DNA of 64,000 nucleotides, taken from NCBI GenBank assembly GCA_947623305.1, contig CANQGQ010000005.1:87155-151154 (forward strand). The letters are read 5' to 3'. This document shows, one piece after another, positions 27,979 to 37,036 of the stretch (its first letter is position 1; the number at the start of each line of letters is the position of its first letter). The notes below the pieces were generated by a model that was not told where the DNA came from, ran no database searches, and saw only the letters and a program-made list of their open reading frames with translations. A program made the position numbers and the translations under genes. Source of the DNA: an uncultured Alistipes sp. Lineage in GTDB: Bacteria; Bacteroidota; Bacteroidia; Bacteroidales; Rikenellaceae.

Positions 27979-29436
27979 ATGAATACTCAAACGACACAAC
28001 AAAAACTGATGACGAACTGGCGTTGGTGGATGTGCGGTCTGCTTTTCGTGGCGACGACTGTCAACTACCTCGATCGTCAGGTGCTTTCGCTGACCGCGAA
28101 AGAATTTATCTTCCCCGAATTTCATTGGACAGATGCCAATTACGGTACTATTACAGCGTGGTTCTCCATTTTTTATGCTGCTTTTATGCTCTTTGCCGGC
28201 AAGTTCGTCGACTGGATCGGCACCAAGAAGGGTTATCTTTGGGCTATCGGTGTCTGGTCGTTAGGCGCCTGCCTGCACGCCTTTTGCGGCATCGCTACCG
28301 AATGGCTGACGGGACAGGAGAGCATCGAGGCCATGCGCAAGGTCGAAGCCGGATCGGAGACGGCCCTGCTGATCGCGACGGTCAGTGTCTACCTCTTCCT
28401 GGCTGCGCGTGCCATCTTGGGCTTGGGTGAAGCTGGTAACTTCCCCGCAGCCATCAAGGTGACGGCCGAATACTTCCCGAAGAAGGATCGCGCCTACGCC
28501 ACCTCGATCTTCAACGCCGGGGCTTCGGTCGGCGCATTAGTCGCTCCGGCCGTCATTCCGCCGCTGGCTTTGGCCTTTGGTTGGGAGTGGGCTTTCATCA
28601 TCATCGGTGTGCTCGGCTTCATTTGGATGGGCTTCTTCGTGCAGTGGTATGACAAACCCGAGGAGTCGAAACATGTCAACGCAGCCGAGTTGTCCTATAT
28701 TCATCAGGACGAAGCCGTCGAGGAGAAAGTCGAGACGGTGAAACCCGCTGTGGAGCGTTCGTTGTCGTTATTGGAGAGTTTCGGTTATAAGCAGACCTGG
28801 GCTTTCATTGTCGGCAAGTTCTTCACCGATGGCGTGTGGTGGTTCTTCTTGTTTTGGGCACCGGCCTATTTTCAAGACGTTTACGGTTATAAGGCATCAT
28901 CCGGCACAGGTATGATGTTGATCATTACGCTTTACGCGATCGTTACGTTCCTCTCGATATACCTCTGTAAACTGCCGACCTACTTCATGGTCAACAAGAA
29001 GATGGAGGCCTATTCGGGACGTATGCGCGCCATGATGCTCATCGCGTTGATTCCGCTTTGCTGCCTGGCTGCGCAGCCGCTGGGTGCCTATTCGGCCTGG
29101 TGGCCTGCCATCATCATCGGTTTGGCCGGTGCCGGACACCAGGCTTGGTCGGCCAACCTCTTCTCGACCATCGGCGACATGTTCCCCAAGTCGACCGTGG
29201 CTACCATCACGGGTATCGGCGGTATGGCCGGCGGTATCGGCTCGTACCTGATCAACAACTATTCGGGTAAACTCTTCACCTATGCCGAGGGGCAGGGCAG
29301 CGCTTTCGCCTTTTTCGGTTTCGAGGGCAAGCCGGCTGCTTACTTCATCGTCTTCTGTGTCTGCGCCGTGGCCTATATCCTGGCTTGGTCGATCATGAAG
29401 ACGCTGGTTCCGAAGTATCAGAAAATAGAATTGTAA
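27979..29436 (+). CDS. exuT: MFS hexuronate transporter (ExuT-like)
   Basis: The 485-residue protein has 12 predicted membrane segments and the ACS-family blocks NWRWWMCGLLFVATTVNYLDRQVLS (given as landmark only: Asn-Tyr-Leu-Asp-Arg), GLGEAGNFPAAIKV and WSANLFSTIGDMFPKSTVAT. The NYLDR and GEAGNFPAA motifs are characteristic of anion:cation symporters such as ExuT/GudP. Context points to galacturonate and glucuronate uptake across the inner membrane. A hydrophilic loop insert (about residues 230-260) is rich in Glu and Lys. Confidence 0.9.
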   Translation: MNTQTTQQKLMTNWRWWMCGLLFVATTVNYLDRQVLSLTAKEFIFPEFHWTDANYGTITAWFSIFYAAFMLFAGKFVDWIGTKKGYLWAIGVWSLGACLHAFCGIATEWLTGQESIEAMRKVEAGSETALLIATVSVYLFLAARAILGLGEAGNFPAAIKVTAEYFPKKDRAYATSIFNAGASVGALVAPAVIPPLALAFGWEWAFIIIGVLGFIWMGFFVQWYDKPEESKHVNAAELSYIHQDEAVEEKVETVKPAVERSLSLLESFGYKQTWAFIVGKFFTDGVWWFFLFWAPAYFQDVYGYKASSGTGMMLIITLYAIVTFLSIYLCKLPTYFMVNKKMEAYSGRMRAMMLIALIPLCCLAAQPLGAYSAWWPAIIIGLAGAGHQAWSANLFSTIGDMFPKSTVATITGIGGMAGGIGSYLINNYSGKLFTYAEGQGSAFAFFGFEGKPAAYFIVFCVCAVAYILAWSIMKTLVPKYQKIEL

Positions 29437-29459
29437 ATTGCTAAAAACAGCCTATCGTT

Positions 29460-30917
29460 ATGATTAAAGCGATTAATAAAACCACGGTCGAGAAGGTCGA
29501 ACGTCCCGTAAAAATTCTCCAATTCGGCGAAGGCAATTTCCTGCGTGCATTCGTCGACTGGCAGATTGATATTGCCAACGAAAAAGGCGTTATGAATGCC
29601 GGTGTAGCCATTTGCCAGCCTATCATTGATCCCGAGCACAAGGTGTTGGGCATGATCGACCTGCTGCACAAACAGGACAACCTCTATCATGTCTATTTGG
29701 AGGGTATCGAGAACAAACAGCCCAAAAAGGACATCCGTTTGGTTAAGAGCGTGATGGATTCGTTCAATCCTTATGTGGATTACGAGAAATACGAGCATTA
29801 TTTCCTCTCGCCCGAACTGAAAATCACCATTTCGAACACGACCGAAGCGGGTATCCGCTACGAAGAGGGCGACGATCTGAATGCCCGTCCGCCGAAATCG
29901 TATCCGGCCAAGATGACGGCCCTGCTCTACAAGCGTTTCAAACACTTCAACGGCGATCCGACGAAGGGCCTCTGCATCATCTGCTGCGAGTTGATCGAAA
30001 ACAACGGTTCGACGTTGCACGAATATGTCATCAAACATGCGCAATATCACAAGTTGGGGCAGGATTTCATCGACTGGGTCGAGCAGAACTGCCACTTCTG
30101 CGATACGTTGGTAGACCGTATCGTTCCGGGCTTCCCGCGCGACACCATCAACGAAATCAAGGAGGAGATCGGTTACGATGACAATCTGGTCGTTAAAGCC
30201 GAATTGTATCACTTGTGGGCGATCGGCGGCGCCGGTTACAAGGAGGTGATGAAAGAGCTGCCGTTGGACAAGGCCGGTTTGCATGTGATTTTCATGCCCT
30301 CCATCAAACAGTTCCGCGACAAGAAAGTTCGTATCCTGAACGGTTCGCACACCGGCATGGTTCCTATCGCTTTGCGCATGGGATGCGAGACGGTGATGGA
30401 TGCCTTCAATACGCCCGACATCGAGAAGTTCATCAACGACATGGTTGCCGAAGAGGTTATCCCGATGATCGAAGAGGATCAAGCCGAATTGAAACAGTTT
30501 GCAGCCGGTATTCTGGAGCGTTTCTACAACCCCTTCATCAAGCACCTGTTGAAATCCATTTCGCTCAATTCATTGTCGAAGTGGGAGGCCCGCAACTATC
30601 CGACGGTCAAGGACAACTGGTTCAAGGCTCACAAACTGGCCCAGCACGAATGCTTCACGTTCGCCGCTTTGATGAGCCTTTACAGCCCGAAGAGCGGTTT
30701 CGAACCCGATGATACGAAGGAATTCGTGGATTACATCCGTGCGAACTGGAACTCGCAGGATTTGGACGCCACGATCTCGAAGATCGTCAAGGAGAGCGGC
30801 ATCTTCACGGTCGACTTCTCCGAGGTTCCGGGCTTTGTCGCTGCGGTTGCCGGTTATGTCCGCGACATCGAGGAGTTGGGCATGGCGGCTGCTCTGAAGA
30901 AGTTTTTGAATAAGTAA
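29460..30917 (+). CDS. uxaB: Tagaturonate reductase (altronate oxidoreductase)
   Basis: The 485-residue long-chain mannitol dehydrogenase family protein has the N-terminal Rossmann segment ILQFGEGNFLRAFVDWQID and the catalytic region with KIRILNGSHTG-like residues (KVRILNGSHTGMV). It reduces D-tagaturonate to D-altronate with NADH. UxaB rather than UxuB is favoured by the GEGNFLRAF N-terminus and the neighbouring uxaA. It starts 23 bp after the transporter. Confidence 0.92.
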   Translation: MIKAINKTTVEKVERPVKILQFGEGNFLRAFVDWQIDIANEKGVMNAGVAICQPIIDPEHKVLGMIDLLHKQDNLYHVYLEGIENKQPKKDIRLVKSVMDSFNPYVDYEKYEHYFLSPELKITISNTTEAGIRYEEGDDLNARPPKSYPAKMTALLYKRFKHFNGDPTKGLCIICCELIENNGSTLHEYVIKHAQYHKLGQDFIDWVEQNCHFCDTLVDRIVPGFPRDTINEIKEEIGYDDNLVVKAELYHLWAIGGAGYKEVMKELPLDKAGLHVIFMPSIKQFRDKKVRILNGSHTGMVPIALRMGCETVMDAFNTPDIEKFINDMVAEEVIPMIEEDQAELKQFAAGILERFYNPFIKHLLKSISLNSLSKWEARNYPTVKDNWFKAHKLAQHECFTFAALMSLYSPKSGFEPDDTKEFVDYIRANWNSQDLDATISKIVKESGIFTVDFSEVPGFVAAVAGYVRDIEELGMAAALKKFLNK

Positions 30918-30931
30918 TCGAATCGTTCGAT

Positions 30932-30977
30932 GGGGTGGAGTCGGCTTTTCTCGGAAAGGCGAACTCCGCCCCTTTTT
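30932..30977 (+). terminator. Terminator-like hairpin between uxaB and uxaA
   Basis: GGGGTGGAGTC (from 30932) pairs imperfectly with ACTCCGCCCC (to 30972), followed by TTTTT. uxaA begins 13 bp later. Confidence 0.65.
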
Positions 30978-30989
30978 ACAGTTAAAAAC

Positions 30990-32480
30990 ATGAAGCGATT
31001 TTTGAAAATCAATGCGGCGGACAATGTGGCCGTGGCTTTGGCCGATGATCTGCACAAAGGCGAAACCCTCGAGATCGACGGTATGAAAATCACCTTGCAG
31101 GAGGATATTTTGCGCGGTCATAAGGTAGCTTTGCGGGACATCGCCGAGGGTGAAAACGTCATCAAATACGGTTATCCGATCGGACATGCGACGGCCGCCA
31201 TTCCGCAGGGGGCGTGGATCCATTCCCACAACCTGAAAACCAATCTGCACGATGATCTGGAATACACCTATTCGCCGAAAGTGTACGATATAGCCGTTCC
31301 GAAAACCGACCGGAAGGTGATGGGGTACTTGCGTAAGAACAACACGATGGGCATCCGCAACGAATTGTGGATCGTACCGTCGGTGGGGTGCGTCAACGGA
31401 CAGGCGCAGGCGATCGCCGCTCGCGTCAAGGCCGAATGCGACTGCTCGCATCTCGACGACGTGCGGGTCTATACGCATAATTACGGTTGTTCGCAGTTGG
31501 GCGATGACCATGCGAACACGCAGAAAGCGTTGGCCGCTCTAATCAAACATCCCAATGCCGGTGCGGTGCTGGTATTGGGGCTCGGATGCGAAAACAACCA
31601 AGTTTCGGCACTCAAAGAGGTGATCGGCCAATGGGACGACGAACGGGTGAAATTCCTGATCGCCCAAGAGGTGGAAGATGAAATTCAAGCCGGTTTTGAA
31701 ATTTGCCGCGAATTGGTCGAGAAAACGAAACAGGATAAACGGCAGCCATTGCCGCTTTCGTATTTGCGAATCGGTTTGAAGTGCGGCGGTTCGGACGGCT
31801 TTTCGGGCATTACGGCCAATCCGTTGGCAGGGCTTTTCTCCGACTGGTTGATTGCCCAGGGCGGTACGACCGTGCTGACCGAGGTGCCCGAAATGTTCGG
31901 CGCCGAGACGATTCTGATGGATCGCGCAACCGACCGCAAGGTGTTCGAACAGACGGTTTGCTTGATCAACGACTTCAAAGGCTATTTCCGGAAGTACGAT
32001 CAGCCTATCTACGAAAATCCTTCGCCCGGCAACAAGAAGGGTGGTATTACAACCTTGGAGGAGAAATCGTTAGGTTGCGTGCAGAAAGGCGGCGCCCAGC
32101 AGGTGGTCGACGTGTTGAATTATGCACAACCGATCGTAAAACAGGGGTTGAATCTGTTGCAGGCTCCGGGCAACGACCTTGTGGCGGCTTCGGCCTTGGC
32201 ATTATCGGGTTGCCAGATGGTGTTGTTTACTACGGGACGCGGCACGCCGTTCGGCTCGTTCGTCCCGACGATGAAAATCTCGACCAATACGCAACTGTCG
32301 AAATTCAAATCCAACTGGATCGACTTCAACGCCGGTTCGCTCGTCGAAGACGAGGAGCCGCAAGCCGTGCTCGACCGTTTCATCGAGAAGATCTTCGCGA
32401 CAGCCGACGGCGAACATCTGAAGCATGAGAAAACCGGTTTCAAGGAGGTCGCGATCTTCAAAACAGGGGTAACGTTATAA
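30990..32480 (+). CDS. uxaA: Altronate dehydratase
   Basis: The 496-residue product starts at ATG 30990 (MKRFLKINAADNVAVALADDL). The N-terminal SAF domain (residues 1-95, up to GAWIHSHNLKTNL) is followed by the large dehydratase domain with GYLRKNNTMGIRNELWIVPS, the Cys-bearing GCSQLGDDHANTQK, GLKCGGSDGFSGITANP and FTTGRGTPFGSFVPTMK. It dehydrates D-altronate to KDG using Fe2+. Earlier in-frame codons fall inside the terminator hairpin, so ATG 30990 is chosen. Confidence 0.95.
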   Translation: MKRFLKINAADNVAVALADDLHKGETLEIDGMKITLQEDILRGHKVALRDIAEGENVIKYGYPIGHATAAIPQGAWIHSHNLKTNLHDDLEYTYSPKVYDIAVPKTDRKVMGYLRKNNTMGIRNELWIVPSVGCVNGQAQAIAARVKAECDCSHLDDVRVYTHNYGCSQLGDDHANTQKALAALIKHPNAGAVLVLGLGCENNQVSALKEVIGQWDDERVKFLIAQEVEDEIQAGFEICRELVEKTKQDKRQPLPLSYLRIGLKCGGSDGFSGITANPLAGLFSDWLIAQGGTTVLTEVPEMFGAETILMDRATDRKVFEQTVCLINDFKGYFRKYDQPIYENPSPGNKKGGITTLEEKSLGCVQKGGAQQVVDVLNYAQPIVKQGLNLLQAPGNDLVAASALALSGCQMVLFTTGRGTPFGSFVPTMKISTNTQLSKFKSNWIDFNAGSLVEDEEPQAVLDRFIEKIFATADGEHLKHEKTGFKEVAIFKTGVTL

Positions 32481-32493
32481 TTGGATTTCGGCT

Positions 32494-32802
32494 ATGATGG
32501 ATGATACGGTTCAAGATTCCGATGCCGGTATGGTGATCTGTCAGAGTTGCGGCATGCCGATGGGCTCGAAAGACTTCGGTACGAATGCCGATAACACGAC
32601 CAACGAAGACTATTGCCGTTATTGTTACCAAGAGGGCAAGTTCGTCGGCCCGGAAGATTGCACGATGGAACAGATGATCGACTTCTGCGCGCGATTCACG
32701 GATGAAATGAACAAGCATGCGGGTACGAACTACTCGCCGGAAGAGTACAAACGCAAAATGCGGGAGAACTTTCCTCGACTAAAACGTTGGAAAAAAGCAT
32801 GA
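32494..32802 (+). CDS. Small zinc-ribbon protein
   Basis: The 102-residue protein carries CQSCGMPM and YCRYCYQEGKF, giving two CxxC pairs of a treble-clef zinc ribbon (putative zinc ribbon domain, PF12674 type). An EQMIDFCARFTDEMN helix and a basic tail follow. These proteins are common and uncharacterised. It is 13 bp downstream of uxaA, and its stop overlaps the pectinesterase start (ATGA). It is therefore part of the operon, although a role in uronate use is not evident. Confidence 0.85.
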   Translation: MMDDTVQDSDAGMVICQSCGMPMGSKDFGTNADNTTNEDYCRYCYQEGKFVGPEDCTMEQMIDFCARFTDEMNKHAGTNYSPEEYKRKMRENFPRLKRWKKA

Positions 32803-33851
32803 AACATTCTATTATCGCGACATTGTGTGCGCTAATCGGGTGCAACTCGGCTTTTGCTGAGCCGGTGAAAGCGGACTATATCGTCGACTGCAATGGCAGC
32901 GGCGATTTCGAAACGATTCAGGCCTGTTTCGATGCGCTTCCCTCCAAATCGGAGGAGTGGCGCATCGTGCGCATCCGGCCCGGGGTCTATCGCGAGAAAC
33001 TCACGCTCGACGTCTACAAAGACAAGGTCGCCATCGTTGGTACGGGGCAATCGTCCGAAGCCGTGCGGATCGTTTGGAACGATTTCTCGGGAAAGGTCGT
33101 CGACGGTTACGAAATGACCACTTATGACAGTTACACCTTTTCGGTACAGTCGGACGATGTTTTTTTGCAGAATCTGACGATCGAAAACGATGCCGGTCGG
33201 GTGGGGCAGGCCGTCGCACTCGAAACGCGGGGCGATCGAATCTGGATCGACCATTGTCGGTTGGTCGGGAATCAAGATACGTTCTTCCCGAAAAGCTACG
33301 TCGCGCGTGTTTGGGTAACCTACAGTTATATCGAAGGAACGACCGATTTCATCTTCGGCCCTTCGATCGTGGTGTTCGACGATTGCCGAATCCATTGTAA
33401 GTCGAACAGTTACATCACGGCGGCCTCGACCACCGAACGCAACAAGTACGGCTATGTGTTCCGCGATTGTCGGGTTACGACGGATCCGCAGGTTACGAAG
33501 CTCTATTTGGGCCGCCCTTGGAAATCGACGGCCCGCACCGTATGGATGCGCTGCGAACTTCCAGCGGCGATTCGACCCGAGGGCTGGCATAACTGGCGGG
33601 ACCCCGCTCGTGAAAAGACTTCGTTTTATGCTGAGTGGCGTTGCACGGGTTCGGGAGCCGATCGGAGCGGTCGGGTGCCGTGGTCGTACGAGCTGACGGA
33701 TGAAGCGGCCGCCGAATACACCGATGAGCGGATTTTTGCCAAAAAGACCGGCTCGGAACAGTTCCACGACGATTGGGTTCCGCTCTCGAACGGATACTTG
33801 TCGGCATTGCTCGATCGGAGCCTGCCATACGGCCGGGCCGAAATCCAATGA
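32799..33851 (+). CDS. Pectinesterase (carbohydrate esterase family 8)
   Basis: The 350-residue product starts at ATG 32799, with signal peptide MKHSIIATLCALIGCNSAFA. CE8 residues are all present: GQAVALE (Gln), GNQDTFF (general acid Asp), TDFIFGPS (nucleophile Asp) and YLGRPWKSTARTV (Arg, Trp). It removes methyl esters from homogalacturonan, outside the inner membrane. An in-frame TTG at 32787 is possible but would spoil the signal peptide. It overlaps the zinc-ribbon stop by 4 bp. Confidence 0.95.
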   Translation: MKHSIIATLCALIGCNSAFAEPVKADYIVDCNGSGDFETIQACFDALPSKSEEWRIVRIRPGVYREKLTLDVYKDKVAIVGTGQSSEAVRIVWNDFSGKVVDGYEMTTYDSYTFSVQSDDVFLQNLTIENDAGRVGQAVALETRGDRIWIDHCRLVGNQDTFFPKSYVARVWVTYSYIEGTTDFIFGPSIVVFDDCRIHCKSNSYITAASTTERNKYGYVFRDCRVTTDPQVTKLYLGRPWKSTARTVWMRCELPAAIRPEGWHNWRDPAREKTSFYAEWRCTGSGADRSGRVPWSYELTDEAAAEYTDERIFAKKTGSEQFHDDWVPLSNGYLSALLDRSLPYGRAEIQ

Positions 33852-33867
33852 ACATCCTTAACCTCAA

Positions 33868-35499
33868 ATGAATAACATGAAAAAATTATTAACCGTATAT
33901 CTGCTGTTCGCGGTCGGTTTCGCATCGGCTCAATCGGTCTGGACGTCCGATCTGGGAAATGGCAAATACAAGAATCCGGTGCTTTTTGCCGACTATTCCG
34001 ACCCCGATCTGATTCGCACGGGCGACGATTATTGGATGACGGCCTCGTCGTTCAACTGCGTCCCCGGATTGCCGATTCTGCATTCGACCGACCTCGTCAA
34101 CTGGGAGTTGGTCAACTATGCGCTTCCGCGCATGTACGATGTTGCATTCGATGTCCCCTCACACGGTAACGGCGTCTGGGCACCCGCCATTCGCTTCCAC
34201 GACGGATGGTATTACATTTATTGGGGCGATCCCGACCGGGGCGTTTATATGGTGCGGTCGCAAGACCCGCGCGGCACCTGGTCGGAACCGATATTGGTAA
34301 AAGCCGCCCAAGGAATCATCGACACCTGTCCGTTGTGGGACGACGACGGCCGCGCTTATTTGGTGCATGGCTGGGCCGGTTCGCGCGCCGGATTCAAAAG
34401 CGTCTTGAGCGTCTCCGAGATGACGCCCGACGGGACGGCTCTGATCGGCGAAGACGTCTTGATTTTCGACGGTCATGATGCCCATCCGACGGTCGAAGGG
34501 CCCAAATTCTACAAACGCAACGGTTATTACTACGTTTTCGCTCCCGCAGGCGGGGTGAAACCCGGCTGGCAGATTGTGCTGCGATCGAAATCGCCTTGGG
34601 GCCCCTATGAATGCCGTAAGGTCTTGCATCAGGGTGGGACATCGGTGCCCGGGCCGCATCAGGGCGGCTGGGTCGATGACGTAGAAGGCAATTCGTGGTT
34701 CATGCACTTCGACGACCGGTATGCTTACGGCCGCATTCTCCATTTGCAGCCGATGACCTGGTCGGAGGATGATTGGTGCATCATCGGGGTCGACCGCAAC
34801 AACGACGGCATCGGCGAACCGGTAGTACAGTGGCAGAAACCGGCGTCGCACGTGAAAAGTCCAGTGAAAACGCCCGTCGAAAACGACGAATTTGCCGGTC
34901 GGACGCTCGGATTGCAATGGCAGTGGCACGCCAATCCGCAAACCGGCTGGTATTTTACCAATCCGACCGACGGCGAATTGCGCATGAACTGCGTGCGGAA
35001 TCCGGAAGGCTGGAAAAATCTGTGGGATACGCCCAATCTGTTGCTGCAGAAGGTAACGGCTCCCGATTGCATCTACACGACGAAAATCGACTTCCGCGAA
35101 GCATATGAAGGCGATCGCGTGGGATTGGTGATGATGGGACAGGATTATGCGCTGGTCGGCGTGGAATACCGCGACGGGCATTTGTCGCTCATGCAGATCG
35201 AATGCCTTCAGGCGAACAAAGGCAAGTCCGAACAGGTCAACGAAATGGTTCCGTTTGCGGGCGGGCCGGTGTGGCTGCGCTGCCGGATTGCCTGGAAAAT
35301 GGATGAAAAACAGGTTCCGCAAATGCACTGCCAGTTCGCATACAGTCTGAACGGCAAGCGATTCACGGAGATCGGCAAACCGTTCGTTGCTCGCGAAGGA
35401 CAATGGATCGGGGCCAAAATCGGGTATTTCGCTACGGCCGAAATCAAGAAAAACGATGGCGGCTGGATGGACATCGACTGGTTCCATGTAACGAAATAG
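33868..35499 (+). CDS. Secreted glycoside hydrolase family 43 protein
   Basis: The 543-residue product has signal peptide MNNMKKLLTVYLLFAVGFASA. The N-terminal five-bladed propeller carries the GH43 triad: YSDPDLIRTGDDYW (base Asp), CPLWDDDGRAYLVHG (Asp) and TVEGPKFYKRNGYYY (acid Glu). A C-terminal beta-sandwich (from about residue 340, GLQWQWHANPQTGWY) is the GH43 C2-type module. It probably removes arabinose or xylose from pectic side chains. The exact linkage is not readable. It is the last gene of the operon. Confidence 0.92.
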   Translation: MNNMKKLLTVYLLFAVGFASAQSVWTSDLGNGKYKNPVLFADYSDPDLIRTGDDYWMTASSFNCVPGLPILHSTDLVNWELVNYALPRMYDVAFDVPSHGNGVWAPAIRFHDGWYYIYWGDPDRGVYMVRSQDPRGTWSEPILVKAAQGIIDTCPLWDDDGRAYLVHGWAGSRAGFKSVLSVSEMTPDGTALIGEDVLIFDGHDAHPTVEGPKFYKRNGYYYVFAPAGGVKPGWQIVLRSKSPWGPYECRKVLHQGGTSVPGPHQGGWVDDVEGNSWFMHFDDRYAYGRILHLQPMTWSEDDWCIIGVDRNNDGIGEPVVQWQKPASHVKSPVKTPVENDEFAGRTLGLQWQWHANPQTGWYFTNPTDGELRMNCVRNPEGWKNLWDTPNLLLQKVTAPDCIYTTKIDFREAYEGDRVGLVMMGQDYALVGVEYRDGHLSLMQIECLQANKGKSEQVNEMVPFAGGPVWLRCRIAWKMDEKQVPQMHCQFAYSLNGKRFTEIGKPFVAREGQWIGAKIGYFATAEIKKNDGGWMDIDWFHVTK

Positions 35500-35525
35500 C
35501 GCGTTTCATTCATAACGCGTCGAAA

Positions 35526-35570
35526 AAAGATTCGCCCTTGCCGCATCGGTCGCAGCAGGGGCGAATCTTT
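35526..35570. terminator. Bidirectional terminator between GH43 and MATE genes
   Basis: AAAGATTCGCCC (35526-35537) pairs perfectly with GGGCGAATCTTT (35559-35570) between convergent genes. The stem is closely related to the one at 21145-21180. Confidence 0.75.
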
Positions 35571-35607
35571 ATTAAAATACGGAGCCGAATGCGGTACGCG
35601 AATAAAA

Positions 35608-36927
35608 TTATAACGCCTTGCGGTAAATCGTTCGCAGCTTGTCCGAAAAATAATATTGCAGAACGCCGCGCAGGAACATGTAAAGTGTGAACGCCAGCCA
35701 CAGCGCATCGTTGCCGATGAACCGATAACCTCCGTAATAGACGGCGAAATAGACGACGGTGGCCAGAAACATCGAATCGCGCATAATGCGGGTCTCGGTT
35801 GCGCCGACCATGATTCCGTCCATGATGAACGGCATGGCACAAGCGAGCGGGATCAACATGATCCAGATAATGTATCGGCCGGCGATGTCGATGATTTGGG
35901 CGGCATTTTCGGTGTCGCTGACGAACAGGGCGAGCAGATCGTGCCACCCTACGAGATAGATGCCTACGAAAACGACCGAAACGCCCATCCCCCAAAACAG
36001 ACACCCGCGGATGCTTTTTTGCAGAGAGAACGCATTACGCGCACCGATGAATCGGCCCGTAAGCGCTTCGGCGGCATAGGCGAGTCCATCGTTCATGTAG
36101 GAAAAGAGCGTGAAAAGTTGCAATAGCAATGTGTTGACGGCCAACAGATTCGGATCATCCATCCGAGCAGAGGCTCCGGTGAAGAACGTATAGACGATCA
36201 CGATGCAGAACGTGCGGAGAATGATGTCCCGATTGATCGAGAAAAAGGTCTTCAAGCGCTTCAGATCGAACACCTCCGACCAGTCGATCGGGGTCAGTAC
36301 ACGGTGGAATTTTCCGATCAGCAGCGCGATGGCGAATAAGACACCCGTCCATTGGGCCAGCACCGAAGCATAGGCAATCCCGACGATGCCGAGATCGAAG
36401 CCGAATGCGAACCACAGGCTGCACGCGATGTGTATGACATTGACCGTAATTGCTGTAAACATCGGAATCACGGCATTTTGCATGCCAGTGAACCAGCCGT
36501 TGAACCCGAAGAGCAGAATGCCGGCTGGCACGGCCCAGATTCGTGCGTAGTAGTAGGCTCGGGTCATCTCGTCTCCGTTCATGGCCCACAAGGCGAGCTT
36601 GCCGATGGGCGATTGCAGGGCAAGTGTCAGCAGGCCCATCGCTATGGCTACGACCACTGCCCGGGCCAGCATGTTGGTGCATTCCCGAAAATTGCCGGCG
36701 CCGAATGCCTGTGCCGTCAATCCGCTGGTTCCCATGCGCACGAACGAACAGTTCCAATAGATGAAATTGAAAATCGACACGCCGATGGCCAGCGCACCGA
36801 TCGTCGCGGTCGAATCCGTCCCCCAATGTCCGGCAATAGCGGTCGATGCAATGCCCATCAATGGCACAGTGATGTTCGACACGATGTTCGGCAGCGCCAA
36901 ACGCAATATCTCACGATGGATTTTCAT
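35608..36927 (-). CDS. MATE family efflux transporter
   Basis: The 439-residue product starts at 36927 (MKIHREILRLALPNIVSNIT). It has 12 hydrophobic segments in two homologous halves and the DinF-like features GTSGLTAQAFGAGN and FIGARNAFSLQKSIRG. It would export drugs or metabolites using an ion gradient. Unusually for this window it has a strong Shine-Dalgarno: AAGGAGG at 36940-36934 with 6 nt before the ATG. The promoter abuts the terminator of kduD. Confidence 0.93.
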   Translation of the reverse strand: MKIHREILRLALPNIVSNITVPLMGIASTAIAGHWGTDSTATIGALAIGVSIFNFIYWNCSFVRMGTSGLTAQAFGAGNFRECTNMLARAVVVAIAMGLLTLALQSPIGKLALWAMNGDEMTRAYYYARIWAVPAGILLFGFNGWFTGMQNAVIPMFTAITVNVIHIACSLWFAFGFDLGIVGIAYASVLAQWTGVLFAIALLIGKFHRVLTPIDWSEVFDLKRLKTFFSINRDIILRTFCIVIVYTFFTGASARMDDPNLLAVNTLLLQLFTLFSYMNDGLAYAAEALTGRFIGARNAFSLQKSIRGCLFWGMGVSVVFVGIYLVGWHDLLALFVSDTENAAQIIDIAGRYIIWIMLIPLACAMPFIMDGIMVGATETRIMRDSMFLATVVYFAVYYGGYRFIGNDALWLAFTLYMFLRGVLQYYFSDKLRTIYRKAL

Positions 36928-36949
36928 AAGAGGCCTCCTTTTCGGAGTG

Positions 36950-36957
36950 CAAAGATA
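36950..36957 (-). promoter_or_regulatory. -7 element (TATCTTTG) of the MATE gene
   Basis: Minus-strand TATCTTTG lies 6 bp beyond the kduD terminator stem and 22 bp before the MATE start codon. No clear -33 element is seen because the hairpin occupies that place. Confidence 0.5.
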
Positions 36958-36963
36958 ATATAA

Positions 36964-36996
36964 AAAGGATGATTGCTTTCGAAGCAATCATCCTTT
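36964..36996 (-). terminator. Perfect terminator hairpin downstream of kduD
   Basis: A 15-bp perfect stem has arms 36964-36978 and 36982-36996 with a 3-nt loop. On the minus strand it is followed by a T-rich run. Confidence 0.85.
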
Positions 36997-37036
36997 GAAC
37001 GAATAGAGCATCGTTCGGCCCTTCGAGAATGGATCC

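Noticed and set aside
33245..33300. Pectinesterase GNQDTFF in place of the plant GYQDTL
   Set aside because: The catalytic Asp and Gln are retained. Bacterial CE8 enzymes vary here.
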